Shown here: piece after piece, positions 26,298 through 35,429 of the stretch | How the letters are laid out: the number at the start of each line of letters is the position of its first letter | Position numbering within the stretch: the stretch's first letter is position 1 | Assembly: GCF_039645975.1 (NCBI RefSeq) | Contig: NZ_CP147918.1 | Coordinates: 1,736,001-1,800,000 of the forward strand | Reading direction: 5' to 3' | From: Sulfurimonas sp. HSL-1716 | GTDB lineage: Bacteria; Campylobacterota; Campylobacteria; Campylobacterales; Sulfurimonadaceae | DNA length: 64,000 bases | Program-made: the position numbers and the translations under genes | The notes under the pieces: generated by a model | Databases searched by the model: none | Seen by the model: only the letters and a program-made list of their open reading frames with translations | What the model was told of the DNA's origin: nothing

Positions 26298-27716
26298 TCA
26301 CTCATCTATCATGTTTTCGACAAGAGAAAATAGCTCTGCACTGGCACGCTCCATCTCTTGAAACTCTTTTAAGACTTTCTCTTTTTTGATGATACACTCA
26401 TCTTTACTGTCGATACATTTGACGACATCTATTATTTTGTTGTGTACCGTCGCATGCGGAAGGTCTATGTTTTGGTAGCTTTTTGTATGCCCGAACTGTT
26501 TTTTGCCTTCGCCGAAGAACCATTTTCCAAAACGGCAGTCATGATGCGTACCAAACTCTCCGATCTTTTTTCCGAGACTCATCGAATCGTAAGCATTGGC
26601 CTTAAAAAGAATATGATCTATCATAATGAGATTTACAAAGATACGGTTCTTTATGCTCTGTATGTCACTTTCTACCGTTTCGTTCATATCGCGAAGTTCC
26701 GCCATACTGCTGCTAAAGATATTCATCAGCTCACTGAAATCATGTACGACCCCGCGCATGGATTCAGAACTACTTGACATATCCATGCTTTCTTGCTGCA
26801 GAATCTGAACGGTCGTTCTTATCTCTACCGTTGCTTTTTGGGTACGTTCTGCCAATTTTCTGACTTCATCAGCGACGACGGCGAAGCCTCTTCCATGCTC
26901 GCCTGCGCGCGCCGCCTCGATTGCCGCGTTTAGTGCCAGCAGATTCGTCTGATCGGAGATGTCGCTTATAAGATCTATAACGGTCGTGATCTCCTGTGTA
27001 CGCTCTTTTAATGAATCGGTAGATTCGGTGTTACGGCCCAGAAGTTCAAGCAATCCGCTCAGTTTATCTCCGACGTTTTGCGATTCTTTTGCCCGTTTGA
27101 TCGTCATCTGCGTGGCATCTTGGACACTCTGGGATATCTTCTCCAGCTTGTCGGTATTTCTCTTAAAGCTTGCACGAAGAGACTGGAGCTGTTCATTGTT
27201 CTTATTGATAGTGTTTAGTTCCGTATTCAGCTGTACGCGCATCTGCGTCATATGGTTAAGGTTCATGACATCGATGCTCTCGTTTATTTTGCCGCCCGCA
27301 AAACTAAATGCAGGATTCAGTCCCGTTGTATCGAACTTTCTGAAGAACTCGTTGTTCCCCGTATATTCTATCGAGGTCACTATCTCGCGCATGAACGTTT
27401 CCATCTGATCTAAAAGATTGTTGATCTGCCGGCAGATCGTGCCTGCCGTACCACTGTCGGAGATATCTTTTATACGGCCCTCAAGGTCCCCTTTTATAGC
27501 ACTGTTTAAGACATCGATCGATCTATTCATACAAGACCTTAATCCAAAGAGATAGATGTTAAACAACACGCCAAAACCGATATACAAAAACAAAAGCAGC
27601 GTGTCCACGGTACTAAAACCGTCAAAAAAGAGCTTTACGAGATATCCGATGACAAAAGCGGCAAAAAAAAGATATCCCATAACCTGCAGTTTAAAGAGAT
27701 AGGATAAATTTGTCAT
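26298..27716 (-). CDS. cetA: CZB-domain methyl-accepting chemotaxis protein, CetA-like
   Basis: About 472 residues from ATG 27716, preceded by GGAGG at five bases. Two membrane segments lie close together (about 7-28 and 34-58) with almost no periplasmic loop, so it should sense through a partner or the cytoplasm. The signalling hairpin contains [33 protein letters not shown]. The C-terminus is a CZB zinc-binding domain with the H-C-H-H pattern ([11 protein letters not shown], later HATVHNKI). The gene overlaps the end of the PAS gene by 26 bases. A PAS protein directly upstream of a short-loop receptor is the arrangement of Campylobacter CetB/CetA; the CZB addition is extra. Confidence 0.88.
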   Translation of the reverse strand: MTNLSYLFKLQVMGYLFFAAFVIGYLVKLFFDGFSTVDTLLLFLYIGFGVLFNIYLFGLRSCMNRSIDVLNSAIKGDLEGRIKDISDSGTAGTICRQINNLLDQMETFMREIVTSIEYTGNNEFFRKFDTTGLNPAFSFAGGKINESIDVMNLNHMTQMRVQLNTELNTINKNNEQLQSLRASFKRNTDKLEKISQSVQDATQMTIKRAKESQNVGDKLSGLLELLGRNTESTDSLKERTQEITTVIDLISDISDQTNLLALNAAIEAARAGEHGRGFAVVADEVRKLAERTQKATVEIRTTVQILQQESMDMSSSSESMRGVVHDFSELMNIFSSSMAELRDMNETVESDIQSIKNRIFVNLIMIDHILFKANAYDSMSLGKKIGEFGTHHDCRFGKWFFGEGKKQFGHTKSYQNIDLPHATVHNKIIDVVKCIDSKDECIIKKEKVLKEFQEMERASAELFSLVENMIDE

Positions 27717-28173
27717 AACGTCCTCCGTTCTTTGCAAGCAGATCATTCAGCATTTTTTCAGACGCACTCATTCCTCCTGTTTTTTCGGCGTCAAGAAGCT
27801 GCCGATAAAGCGGTTTTACGATATCGACGGCTTTTTTTGAGGGTTTTCTTCGCACGGAATGATATCCGATGATCTTTCCGGCTGCATCGTACGAAGGGGT
27901 CACATTCGCAAAGACCCAGTAATAATCGCCGTTTTTTGCTTTATTGACGACATATGCATAAACCTCTTTTCCTTTATGAACGGTGTCCCACAGCAGTTTA
28001 AAGACGATTTTCGGCATATCGGGATGGCGGATTATATTGTGCGGTGCGCCCAGAAGCTCTTTTTCACTATAGCCCGCAAGCTTTAAAAAAAGCTCGTTCC
28101 CATAGGTTATCTTCCCTTTTGTGTCCGTTTTGGAGACGATTATCTCATTCTTATCAAAGTTTAGTTCTTTCAT
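27691..28173 (-). CDS. cetB: Aer/CetB-like PAS sensor protein
   Basis: A stand-alone PAS protein of 160 residues: [31 protein letters not shown], then [20 protein letters not shown] and [16 protein letters not shown], then a helical tail. This is the Aer-type PAS fold that binds FAD in E. coli Aer and Campylobacter CetB; the YYWV motif carries the conserved tryptophan. It has no output domain, so it must act through a partner, most likely the overlapping receptor gene. First gene of a three-gene operon ending in the HD-GYP protein. Confidence 0.87.
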   Translation of the reverse strand: MKELNFDKNEIIVSKTDTKGKITYGNELFLKLAGYSEKELLGAPHNIIRHPDMPKIVFKLLWDTVHKGKEVYAYVVNKAKNGDYYWVFANVTPSYDAAGKIIGYHSVRRKPSKKAVDIVKPLYRQLLDAEKTGGMSASEKMLNDLLAKNGGRYDKFILSL

Positions 28174-28295
28174 AAAAAAATTTTAATTCATATTTGTCAT
28201 CGCTTTGTCATCATGCGTAAAAATCAACATATTTAAATTATAAAGATTATAAATCCCGACTTAGTGCTATAATATATAAAATGGAGGGTTACCCT

Positions 28296-29510
28296 ATGAA
28301 TGTTATAAATCTTTCCAAACAGAAAATCTTTACCAATAAAAACGAAGTATATGCGTATGAGCTTGTTTTTAAAGATGGCGAAAACCATCCGGCCGGTTTT
28401 TCCGATAACGTCAAAGGTACCGCACAGCTCATAATAAGATCCATAACCAGTCCGGAGCTGGAGAACCTGCTGGGAAAAAATACCCTTGCTTTTGTGAACG
28501 TGGACGACAAAACACTTACAAAAGGGATTCTTGACGTCTTGGATAAAAACAGATTTATTTTAAATATACTCGAAGATATAAAACTGACCGAAAACGTTAT
28601 CAACAAGATAATACAGTACAGAAAAAGGGGATTTCGGCTCTCTATCGAACATTTCGATTCCAGTGCCGATATGATAAGCAAATTCAGCAGGCTTTTTAAC
28701 TACATCGATATCATCAAGATGGATACGGTTCTCTCCGAACCGCAGAATATGCAAAAGGTTATGAACAAGTTCAAAGGCACAAGGATAAAACTTCTGGCCC
28801 AAAACATCGAAACAAAAGAGGATTTTAGAAAATATCTGGATATGGGCTTTGACCTTTTTCAGGGGTACTATCTCGACAAACCCGAGGTAATGGAGATCAT
28901 AGGTTCCAAAGAGCCTGCCCAATTTATCATACTGCAGCTGATCAAGATCATAAAAGAGGACAATACCAATAATGACAAATTGGAGTATTTCATAAAAAAA
29001 CAACCCGACCTTTCATATAAGCTCATACAGTTTTTCAATAACTCAAAAAGATTCAGCATCAAAGTAGAATCTTTGACACAGGTGATCACCCTGATGGGCA
29101 GGGATAAGCTGCTGAGATGGCTGCTGGTATACCTGTATTCGGAAGTCTCTAAAAATCCCGCTTCAAAAACCCTGCTGGATTTAGCGATAAAAAGAGCCGA
29201 AAGGATGGAAGCCGAAGCCGATCCGAGAAACAAAGAAAAAGCTTATTTGGCGGGTATGTTCTCTATGCTCAGCTCTATTTTCGAAACGGACATCAGAGAG
29301 CTGATGAACCATATAAACATGGATAACGACATCACCTCCTTGGTCCTAGAAAAAAAAGGGATCTTCGCTTCGAGCCTTATGCGCGCCGAACAGGCGGAAA
29401 AAGAGTATCTGAAAAAAGTGATGCTGGCGAATTTTGACAAGATATATACTACGGATTTGATCTACACGCTGGAATACAGTGGCGTCGAGATAGATAAAGA
29501 CAAAATATGA
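28296..29510 (+). CDS. EAL-like/HDOD signalling protein (YuxH family)
   Basis: ATG 28296 is chosen because GGAGGG lies seven bases upstream; an in-frame ATG at 28281 includes that site. The N-terminal half is an EAL-like domain (YAYELVFKDG, later IKMDTVLSE and AQNIETKEDF) lacking the usual run of metal ligands, so it probably does not degrade c-di-GMP. Residues about 205-400 are an HDOD domain (FIILQLIKIIKEDN...KLIQFFNNSKRFS). The EAL-HDOD pair is known as the YuxH/CdgJ family. A TATAAT at 28268-28273 is a likely -10 element. It diverges from the cetB-like operon. Confidence 0.85.
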   Translation: MNVINLSKQKIFTNKNEVYAYELVFKDGENHPAGFSDNVKGTAQLIIRSITSPELENLLGKNTLAFVNVDDKTLTKGILDVLDKNRFILNILEDIKLTENVINKIIQYRKRGFRLSIEHFDSSADMISKFSRLFNYIDIIKMDTVLSEPQNMQKVMNKFKGTRIKLLAQNIETKEDFRKYLDMGFDLFQGYYLDKPEVMEIIGSKEPAQFIILQLIKIIKEDNTNNDKLEYFIKKQPDLSYKLIQFFNNSKRFSIKVESLTQVITLMGRDKLLRWLLVYLYSEVSKNPASKTLLDLAIKRAERMEAEADPRNKEKAYLAGMFSMLSSIFETDIRELMNHINMDNDITSLVLEKKGIFASSLMRAEQAEKEYLKKVMLANFDKIYTTDLIYTLEYSGVEIDKDKI

Positions 29511-29686
29511 TGCGGTGGTCCCATCCGCTCCCGCATTACCGATCTTCGCATATCTATGGCGTTTAATGTTTATTATTTCTAATATATTACATAATCAAAC
29601 AAAATATTGTTATAATTTTACGGTAGCGCGGCTTTTTGTTTATGCATAAAACAAGACATGATTTAAACTATATAAATGGAGTAAAA

Positions 29687-30133
29687 ATGAATCTATATAA
29701 ACTTGTACTTTCATCCATATTTTTGGTACTGGCGTTTGCAGGATGCGACAATAAATCCAATACGAGCGTAGCGGAAGTTCACTGGGACAGAGACACATGT
29801 ACGAGATGCGTCATGGTTATAAGCGACAGAAAAAATGCCGTTCAGGTCAGAAATGCACAAAACGGCAAGACATATATGTTTGACGATCTTGGCTGTATGG
29901 CTATCTGGTTTGAAAACGAAAAAATCTCTTGGAAAGACAAAGCGGTTATCTGGGTCAAAGATGTCGATACGGGAGCTTGGCTCAATGCAAGAAAAGCGTT
30001 TTATGATGCAGGGAACCTGACCCCTATGGGCTATGGATTTAGCGCACATAAAACAAAAGAGAGCATCAAAGCAGGTAAAAAGGTCTTTACCTTTAACGAA
30101 GCCGTAGAAACTATTTTAAAAACAGAAAAATAG
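29687..30133 (+). CDS. nosL: NosL-type copper lipoprotein (second copy, with CxxCxM)
   Basis: ATG 29687 (TGGAGT upstream) gives a lipoprotein signal with lipobox LAFAGC; upstream in-frame starts would spoil it. The mature protein has the NosL copper motif CTRCVMVI (Cys-x2-Cys-x-Met) followed by FDDLGCMAIWF and a late TPMGYGFSA. NosL delivers Cu(I) for assembly of the NosZ CuZ centre. It faces the end of the nos operon from the other strand with its own TATAAT at 29611-29616, so it can be expressed independently. It is complementary to the nosL at 31942-32436, which lacks the CxxCxM. Confidence 0.84.
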   Translation: MNLYKLVLSSIFLVLAFAGCDNKSNTSVAEVHWDRDTCTRCVMVISDRKNAVQVRNAQNGKTYMFDDLGCMAIWFENEKISWKDKAVIWVKDVDTGAWLNARKAFYDAGNLTPMGYGFSAHKTKESIKAGKKVFTFNEAVETILKTEK

Positions 30134-30166
30134 TTAAAAAACAAATATTCGGGGATCGAACCTTGT

Positions 30167-31378
30167 TCAATCCTCGATATTGACGATCGGAGTCTTATCT
30201 TCAAGCAGCAGCACCGGATCGATGAACGGGGCTAAAGAAGCCAGAAAGTTCATCAAAGACATGACCGGACTTGCATAAAAAAACTTGACCTTGTTGTTGT
30301 ACTCCCAAAGCTGATCCGCGTACTGATAGACTCTATGCGGCGTGTCTCCTATATTGTCTCCGTTTTTATCGAATCCCGCATATCTGTCCCAGTAATTATG
30401 TCCTATATCGTTTGCGATCGTGACATTGGCTCTAGAATCCCTTACCACATCATCGATATTACCGAATATCTTGTTATCCCTGATAGTATTGTTCTTGATA
30501 ATGGCATGAAAATGCATAGCTTCTTTGTTGTATGAGATCTCGTTATTTTTTATATATCTCTGCATACCCTCTTCGGTATTTTTCGAATCTATGTATATCC
30601 CCTGCGCATTGTAACTGATAGTATTGCCCTCTAAATGAAAATTGGACGATCCTTTGATGACTATCCCTATTCCAGCGGCTCCTTTGGAACTTTTAATCTG
30701 ATTTTTCGTTACATTCGTATCCATAACACCCATTACGATAATCGCTACGGAGTTGTATTTAAAAATATTGTCCGTGATCCTGTTTTTGCGGCTTAATCCG
30801 ATATGCAGACCGAATCTGTTATTCGTGATAGTGTTACCTTCGATAATGTTGTTATTCGAATAGGTCAAAGTGATGTCACGCGAAGCATCTATCCTATTGT
30901 TTCTTATGATATTGCCGTTACTGTACCAAATTTTCAGCGCATCACCTCTGAGCTCTATATCGTTCTTTTTGGACGTGATATAGTTATTTTGGATGATCGA
31001 GTTTTGCACCATTACCATATCTATGCCGTACAGGCTGTTTAATATCTTGCAGTTGCTTATCTCACAATCACTGACTTTGTCCATCTTGATCGCGGAATCA
31101 AGGTTTTCCATTCTGCCGCCGCTATTAGTTACGGTAAGATTTTTTAAGACGACGCCTGAACTGTTGATCGTTATGACCCTGCCCGTACCGCCGCCTTCTA
31201 TGACCACATCATGACTCTTGCCTATGATCGTCAAAGGCTTGTCGATGACGATCTGTCCCGGATATACTCCTGAAGAAAGTTTTAAAATGGAGCCGGGAGA
31301 AGCTTTGTCGATCGTTTCTTGCAGAATATTTGCGTAAGAGATGGAGATCAAAATAAAAAAAAGCAATAATAATTTCAT
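30167..31378 (-). CDS. nosD: Second NosD-like periplasmic beta-helix protein
   Basis: A Sec signal (MKLLLLFFILISISYA) and right-handed beta-helix repeats of the NosD/CASH type (NNNIIEGNTITNNRFGLHIG and similar) fill its 403 residues. It is plainly a paralogue of nosD at 36791-38008: same length, same start LQETIDKASPGSILKLSSG and same end RVYQYADQLWEYN. But where the true NosD has LHFMYAGKN and FFMYSQDT, this copy has LHIGLSRKN and IVMGVMDT, so conserved methionines are lost. It is the last gene of the nos operon, 31 bases after a PAS gene. It might serve another maturation step. Confidence 0.82.
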   Translation of the reverse strand: MKLLLLFFILISISYANILQETIDKASPGSILKLSSGVYPGQIVIDKPLTIIGKSHDVVIEGGGTGRVITINSSGVVLKNLTVTNSGGRMENLDSAIKMDKVSDCEISNCKILNSLYGIDMVMVQNSIIQNNYITSKKNDIELRGDALKIWYSNGNIIRNNRIDASRDITLTYSNNNIIEGNTITNNRFGLHIGLSRKNRITDNIFKYNSVAIIVMGVMDTNVTKNQIKSSKGAAGIGIVIKGSSNFHLEGNTISYNAQGIYIDSKNTEEGMQRYIKNNEISYNKEAMHFHAIIKNNTIRDNKIFGNIDDVVRDSRANVTIANDIGHNYWDRYAGFDKNGDNIGDTPHRVYQYADQLWEYNNKVKFFYASPVMSLMNFLASLAPFIDPVLLLEDKTPIVNIED

Positions 31379-31409
31379 AACTCGCTATCTCTGCCGATAA
31401 ATTCTGGTT

Positions 31410-31931
31410 TTAATAAAATTTATGGATCTCTTCCATAAGGTTCTGAAACTCGACATTATCGCCTTTTGATTTTAAAAAGGATTTCAAATACTCTTCACTC
31501 GCCTCGATACCCTCTTCTTTCTCTATCTCCAACAGCTTCGCATATAGGTCCGATATTATCTCGGTCACATGTTTTGAAACGGTCTTTCTTGAAGCGGTAT
31601 ATCCTATGATTTTTCCCGTATCCGTATCTCTTCTTGATTCAAACTCGGTAAACACCCAGTAGTATCTGCCGTCTTTTGCCAAGTTTTTTATAACGACATT
31701 GATATTTTTACCTTGAGATATAAACTCCCATAATAGTTTGAACACGACTTTTGGCATGTCGGGATGACGGATAATATTATGAGGTTTCCCCATCAGTTCC
31801 TCTTTGCTGTAACCGGAGATCTCTACAAAGTAATCATTGCAGAAGGTTATTGTTCCCAGTTCATCCGTTTCACTGACTATATATCTTTTTGGATCCAGCT
31901 GTATCTCTTCATTTATAGGCGTTGGTTTCAT
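31410..31931 (-). CDS. Aer-like PAS domain protein in the nos operon
   Basis: Stand-alone PAS protein of 173 residues: RYIVSETDELGTITFCNDYFVEISGYSKEELMG, then the same [19 protein letters not shown] signature as the CetB-like protein, then DGRYYWVFTEFESRRDTDTGKIIGYTASRK with the tryptophan of flavin-binding Aer PAS domains. No output domain is present. It begins 10 bases after nosL and ends 31 bases before the second nosD, so it is made together with the N2O-reductase genes. It could feed redox state of N2O respiration into taxis; that is inference. Confidence 0.85.
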   Translation of the reverse strand: MKPTPINEEIQLDPKRYIVSETDELGTITFCNDYFVEISGYSKEELMGKPHNIIRHPDMPKVVFKLLWEFISQGKNINVVIKNLAKDGRYYWVFTEFESRRDTDTGKIIGYTASRKTVSKHVTEIISDLYAKLLEIEKEEGIEASEEYLKSFLKSKGDNVEFQNLMEEIHKFY

Positions 31932-31941
31932 AGTATCTCCT

Positions 31942-32436
31942 TTAAATATCTCCGTTAAGAAGTCTTATTAGCCCAGGAGCCACCTTGTCGAACTTAAACA
32001 CTCTTGCCGCATGATGTTTTTTCGCAAACTTTTGGGCATCTTCGTATGAAGCGAACGCAGGCAGATCGTCTCCTGCCGGTGAGATCACATTGCTTCCGTA
32101 AACAAAAAAAGCTTTTTTTGCATCGATAGGCTTTAAAGTAGCAAAATCAGTAACGACTATGGCTTTGAAATCACTTTCGCTTTTCACATTAAGATAAGGC
32201 CATTTCGCCGGTCTGTCATAAAACTCGAACATAGACTTTGGACTACAGAAATAAAGTTCTTTTCCGCTGCTCAAGTTTATCTTAGCCACCCATTCCGGTG
32301 CTTTATACACTTTGACCTTTCTAATGAAACCGATAGTGTTCCTATCAAATTTTAATGTATATAAATCATTTGCCGACAAAAGCGGTACAAATACGAAAGA
32401 CGACAGTATCAATATGCCCATAACCAATTTTTTCAT
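31942..32436 (-). CDS. nosL: NosL-family accessory protein lacking the CxxCxM motif
   Basis: A Sec signal peptide (MKKLVMGILILSSFVFVPLLS) is followed by a NosL-type domain: EWVAKINLSSGKELYFCSPKSMFEFY, VTDFATLKPIDAKKAFFVYGSNVISPAGDDLPAF and a final FKFDKV segment. This is the pattern and position of epsilonproteobacterial NosL, after nosY. Unlike canonical NosL, no Cys-x2-Cys-x-Met is found; the only cysteine is in YFCSPKSM. Copper binding, if any, would need Met/His residues or the other NosL. Spacing is 9 bases after nosY. Confidence 0.8.
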   Translation of the reverse strand: MKKLVMGILILSSFVFVPLLSANDLYTLKFDRNTIGFIRKVKVYKAPEWVAKINLSSGKELYFCSPKSMFEFYDRPAKWPYLNVKSESDFKAIVVTDFATLKPIDAKKAFFVYGSNVISPAGDDLPAFASYEDAQKFAKKHHAARVFKFDKVAPGLIRLLNGDI

Positions 32437-32445
32437 TGTGACTCC

Positions 32446-33273
32446 TTACACCAGATCTTTTTTTTGAAATATCTTAAAACCTAAAACAGCAAAAATCAGT
32501 CCCAGGACTAACGGATATCCGATAGACACGAGGACAAATACCGCTTGACTCATAGAATCGAGTATATAAAATGCGACCGGACCCATAACGGTGAGCTCGG
32601 GATCAAAAAGCGAGATCGCCGCCACTCTGAATATCTCCATCGGATTGATCATCGCTATGAATATTATCAACTCTTCATTGAATCTTTGCTGCATCATCAG
32701 CGAGATCAAGGCGATATCAATGAACGCAAGCAGGAATATCCATATAAAAAATGCTATCCCCAGCGCAACCTCGGAAGATTTTACAAAAGAGGATATAAAA
32801 AACGCTATCCCCAAAAAAGCGCTTGAAAGCGCAAAAAGCAGTCCCGTATACAAGAAAAAGATGCTCCATGGAATCGCTGCGCCTTTTATGGCTCCGTAAA
32901 CAATGGCTATAAGCATAGCAAAGAAAACAGGCAGATAGACGGTGATAAATCTTCCTATGATTTTTCCCCAGTAGTATTGCGTAAGAGATATAGGAAAAGA
33001 GAGCATATATTCCAATATGTGATTATCCCTGTCTCCTGATATCGATCTTACCGTAGTGATCAATATAAATATCGGAAGGATCACGATGGTTATCTGTATA
33101 TACATAAGCAAAAGCCTGCTTAGACCGCTAAAGCCCATCACCTGCGAATCTGTTACTCCCGCGATGAAAAACAGAGCAATAAGTCCTCCAAATACGATCG
33201 AATAGATCACGAACCATTTGGCTCTGACGGATTCTTTCAAATCCAACTGCGCAATTAAAAATAAATTTCTCAA
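32446..33273 (-). CDS. nosY: ABC transporter permease NosY
   Basis: The membrane part of the NosDFY complex, which acts in NosZ copper-site maturation. It has six predicted helices in 275 residues, starting with MRNLFLIAQLDLKESVRAKWF, a cytoplasmic elbow helix typical of ABC-2 type permeases, and containing SISGDRDNHILEYMLSFPISLTQYYWGK, the family's coupling region. It follows nosF by 54 bases and precedes nosL by 9 bases. Confidence 0.92.
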   Translation of the reverse strand: MRNLFLIAQLDLKESVRAKWFVIYSIVFGGLIALFFIAGVTDSQVMGFSGLSRLLLMYIQITIVILPIFILITTVRSISGDRDNHILEYMLSFPISLTQYYWGKIIGRFITVYLPVFFAMLIAIVYGAIKGAAIPWSIFFLYTGLLFALSSAFLGIAFFISSFVKSSEVALGIAFFIWIFLLAFIDIALISLMMQQRFNEELIIFIAMINPMEIFRVAAISLFDPELTVMGPVAFYILDSMSQAVFVLVSIGYPLVLGLIFAVLGFKIFQKKDLV

Positions 33274-33327
33274 AACAACTCTCCTGTTCTTTTGCTGTGT
33301 ACTTTGGGCAATACTAAAGACAAAACC

Positions 33328-33966
33328 TTAAAATCTTTCATCTGAAGAGATCTTTCCAAGATCCATATATATCTGTCTGTTGACCAGCTCTTTTACCTCT
33401 TCTATTCTGTGCGTAACGAACAAAAGTACTTTTTCCTCTTCATTTTGTTTCAAAAGTCTGTAAAAATCGTCTCTGGCATGAGGATCGAGATTTGCCGTAG
33501 GTTCGTCGTATATTATGATATCACTTTTTTTTGCCAGACTTATAGCTATGAGCATTTTTTGTTTCATCCCGCCGCTCAGTTTGAAAAAAGATTTATTCAT
33601 ATTCGATTTGACATCAAGCTTCATCTCGTTTGCGTAATGCATTATCAGCTCTTTGTCGATATCCGCACTTACACTGATATACTGCACCAGTTCGGCCAGG
33701 CTCAGTTTTATCGGAGGTGGAAGCTGCGGAACGAAGCTTATGTCATGCAGTACCTTGACCCTTTGTTTAACGGGATTGAGCCCGTTTATCAAAACTTCAC
33801 CCGCATCGGGATGATAATATCCAAGGATCGATCTTATAAGCGTGGTCTTTCCTGCACCGTTAGCGCCCATCAAGGCTATTGAATCATTTTTATTAAACTC
33901 ACAGCTGACATTGTCAAGCGATACGTTTGAACCGAATTTTTTAGTAAGATTAGAGATTTTTATCAT
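33328..33966 (-). CDS. nosF: ABC transporter ATPase NosF
   Basis: The ATP-binding subunit of NosDFY. Walker A is GANGAGKTT (about 34-42), signature LSGGMKQKMLIA (about 128-139), Walker B IIIYDEPTAN and switch histidine in LLFVTHRIEE. The protein is short (212 residues) but complete. It is 11 bases downstream of nosH and 54 bases upstream of nosY. Confidence 0.93.
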   Translation of the reverse strand: MIKISNLTKKFGSNVSLDNVSCEFNKNDSIALMGANGAGKTTLIRSILGYYHPDAGEVLINGLNPVKQRVKVLHDISFVPQLPPPIKLSLAELVQYISVSADIDKELIMHYANEMKLDVKSNMNKSFFKLSGGMKQKMLIAISLAKKSDIIIYDEPTANLDPHARDDFYRLLKQNEEEKVLLFVTHRIEEVKELVNRQIYMDLGKISSDERF

Positions 33967-33977
33967 ACTTTACTGCC

Positions 33978-34883
33978 TTATACCAAATTTTTCAATCTAA
34001 ATCCGAACTCAAGAGCATCGACATGGCATATATCTATACATCTTCCGCATAATGTACAGTCTGCACCCGTAATATACTCTCTGGTGATCCCTTTTTCTTC
34101 TCTTTGCTTATCGTATTTCGCTTTTGTTATCTCTAAGACCTGATTTTCAAAACATACGTCATGGCATACCATACAGTGGTCGCAGTTATCGTTCCACTCT
34201 ACTCTGAGCGCCGACGCTTTTCCGATATAGCCGTATGTGGTCCCGATCGGACAGATATAGGTACACCAGGCACGGCGTGAAAAAAAGACTTCAAACGCAA
34301 ATACGATGACAACCCAGATCAAAGCCAAAGACCAGCCGTATACGATAGCCCTGCTGAGAATCCCGACAACGTTGAAAGTCTCAAATACCAGATAGCCGCT
34401 GGTAAATGACAAGATTAAAAATATTGCCCAGAAAAAGTGTCTGATCCTATGATCGAAAGTTCTGTTTTTTATGATCTTTTTAGCCACAAGGTTATCATGG
34501 ATCTTTTCTCCTATCTCGCTAAGAAGACCGTAAGGGCAAACCCACGCACAGTAAGTTCTTCCTCCTACCAAAAGATAAAAAACGGTGATCGTACTCACTC
34601 CGATTATGATATTTATATGCAGATTATGTTCTGCAAAAAACATCTCAAGCGTCGTAAAGATATCTATAAGGTGAAATCCCAGAAATCTAGAACCGTTCAA
34701 GGTTCCCTCTAATGTTTGAATATCAATAGCGAACGATAGAAAGAACAGCAGATGAATAGCGATAACGACTATCCATCTTTTCATTCTATAACTAAAAACT
34801 TTTTTTCCATCTTTAGTCGTACTAAAAAATGTCGACCAAAAAGTCGTTCTTCTTATCGTCTCTCTGCTATTATATTTATCCAT
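33978..34883 (-). CDS. nosH: Membrane polyferredoxin NosH
   Basis: NapH-type quinol-linked membrane protein of 301 residues with about four to five membrane segments, two cytoplasmic cysteine motifs between them (CAWVCPYG and CTYICPIG), and two C-terminal [4Fe-4S] sites (CDHCMVCHDVC and CTLCGRCIDIC). In Wolinella-type clusters NosG and NosH are proposed to pass electrons from menaquinol towards NosZ. It follows nosC2 by 33 bases. Confidence 0.92.
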   Translation of the reverse strand: MDKYNSRETIRRTTFWSTFFSTTKDGKKVFSYRMKRWIVVIAIHLLFFLSFAIDIQTLEGTLNGSRFLGFHLIDIFTTLEMFFAEHNLHINIIIGVSTITVFYLLVGGRTYCAWVCPYGLLSEIGEKIHDNLVAKKIIKNRTFDHRIRHFFWAIFLILSFTSGYLVFETFNVVGILSRAIVYGWSLALIWVVIVFAFEVFFSRRAWCTYICPIGTTYGYIGKASALRVEWNDNCDHCMVCHDVCFENQVLEITKAKYDKQREEKGITREYITGADCTLCGRCIDICHVDALEFGFRLKNLV

Positions 34884-34916
34884 TTCGACATCCTGCTATT
34901 ATATTGTATATTTAGA

Positions 34917-35426
34917 TTACTTGTTAAGCTCTTGGGCTCTTCTTGGGAAATCACCTATCTCTTCAGCAAACTTTTTAAGATCGTCGTCCGTAAGTTTAAG
35001 CAGCAGACCTCTCATTACAAGGTTCTCTCTTCTTCCGGATTTAAAATCGCTCAGATTTTTATAAACCTGTTCCGTGGTCAGACCAAATAGTTTAGGACCG
35101 ATAAGTTTTTTGCCGTTTTGTTCTCCTGAACCGTTCACCCCATGACAAGAAGAACATTTGCTTTTATATGCCTGGCTCACTTTAAACGCTCCGCTGTTAC
35201 CGGCTTTTTCTCTTAACGCCGTCAATTTGTCCTGCTCTTTATTGTCTTCTTTTTTATTCATCATCTCCTCAGATGCCGCAGATGCTTTTTGCTGAGCGGT
35301 TATTTGTGCAATGTTTTCAATTACTTTTCCGCGATTACCGCCGTTATATGCTCCGCCGCCTATGTAAGTAAAAAGCATCAGTCCAAATATTACGATCGTT
35401 AAAATTCCTACAATTATATTTTTCAT
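34917..35426 (-). CDS. nosC2: Cytochrome c NosC2
   Basis: Membrane-anchored monoheme c-type cytochrome, 169 residues. An N-terminal anchor (MKNIIVGILTIVIFGLMLFTYIGGG) is followed by a charged linker and a heme site CSSCHG, with a possible distal methionine in LVMRGLLLKL. It lies 3 bases after nosC1. Both are thought to relay electrons to the cytochrome domain of NosZ. Confidence 0.9.
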   Translation of the reverse strand: MKNIIVGILTIVIFGLMLFTYIGGGAYNGGNRGKVIENIAQITAQQKASAASEEMMNKKEDNKEQDKLTALREKAGNSGAFKVSQAYKSKCSSCHGVNGSGEQNGKKLIGPKLFGLTTEQVYKNLSDFKSGRRENLVMRGLLLKLTDDDLKKFAEEIGDFPRRAQELNK

Positions 35427-35429
35427 TTT

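Noticed and set aside
25570-26361. Long open frame (263 codons) opposite the HD-GYP gene
   Set aside because: It is antisense to a gene with clear receiver, PAS and HD-GYP motifs; the translation has no domain and no ribosome site. A shadow of codon bias.
29510-29540. ATGCGG/CCGCAT inverted repeat after the EAL-HDOD gene as terminator
   Set aside because: Only 6 paired bases with a long loop and no T-run.
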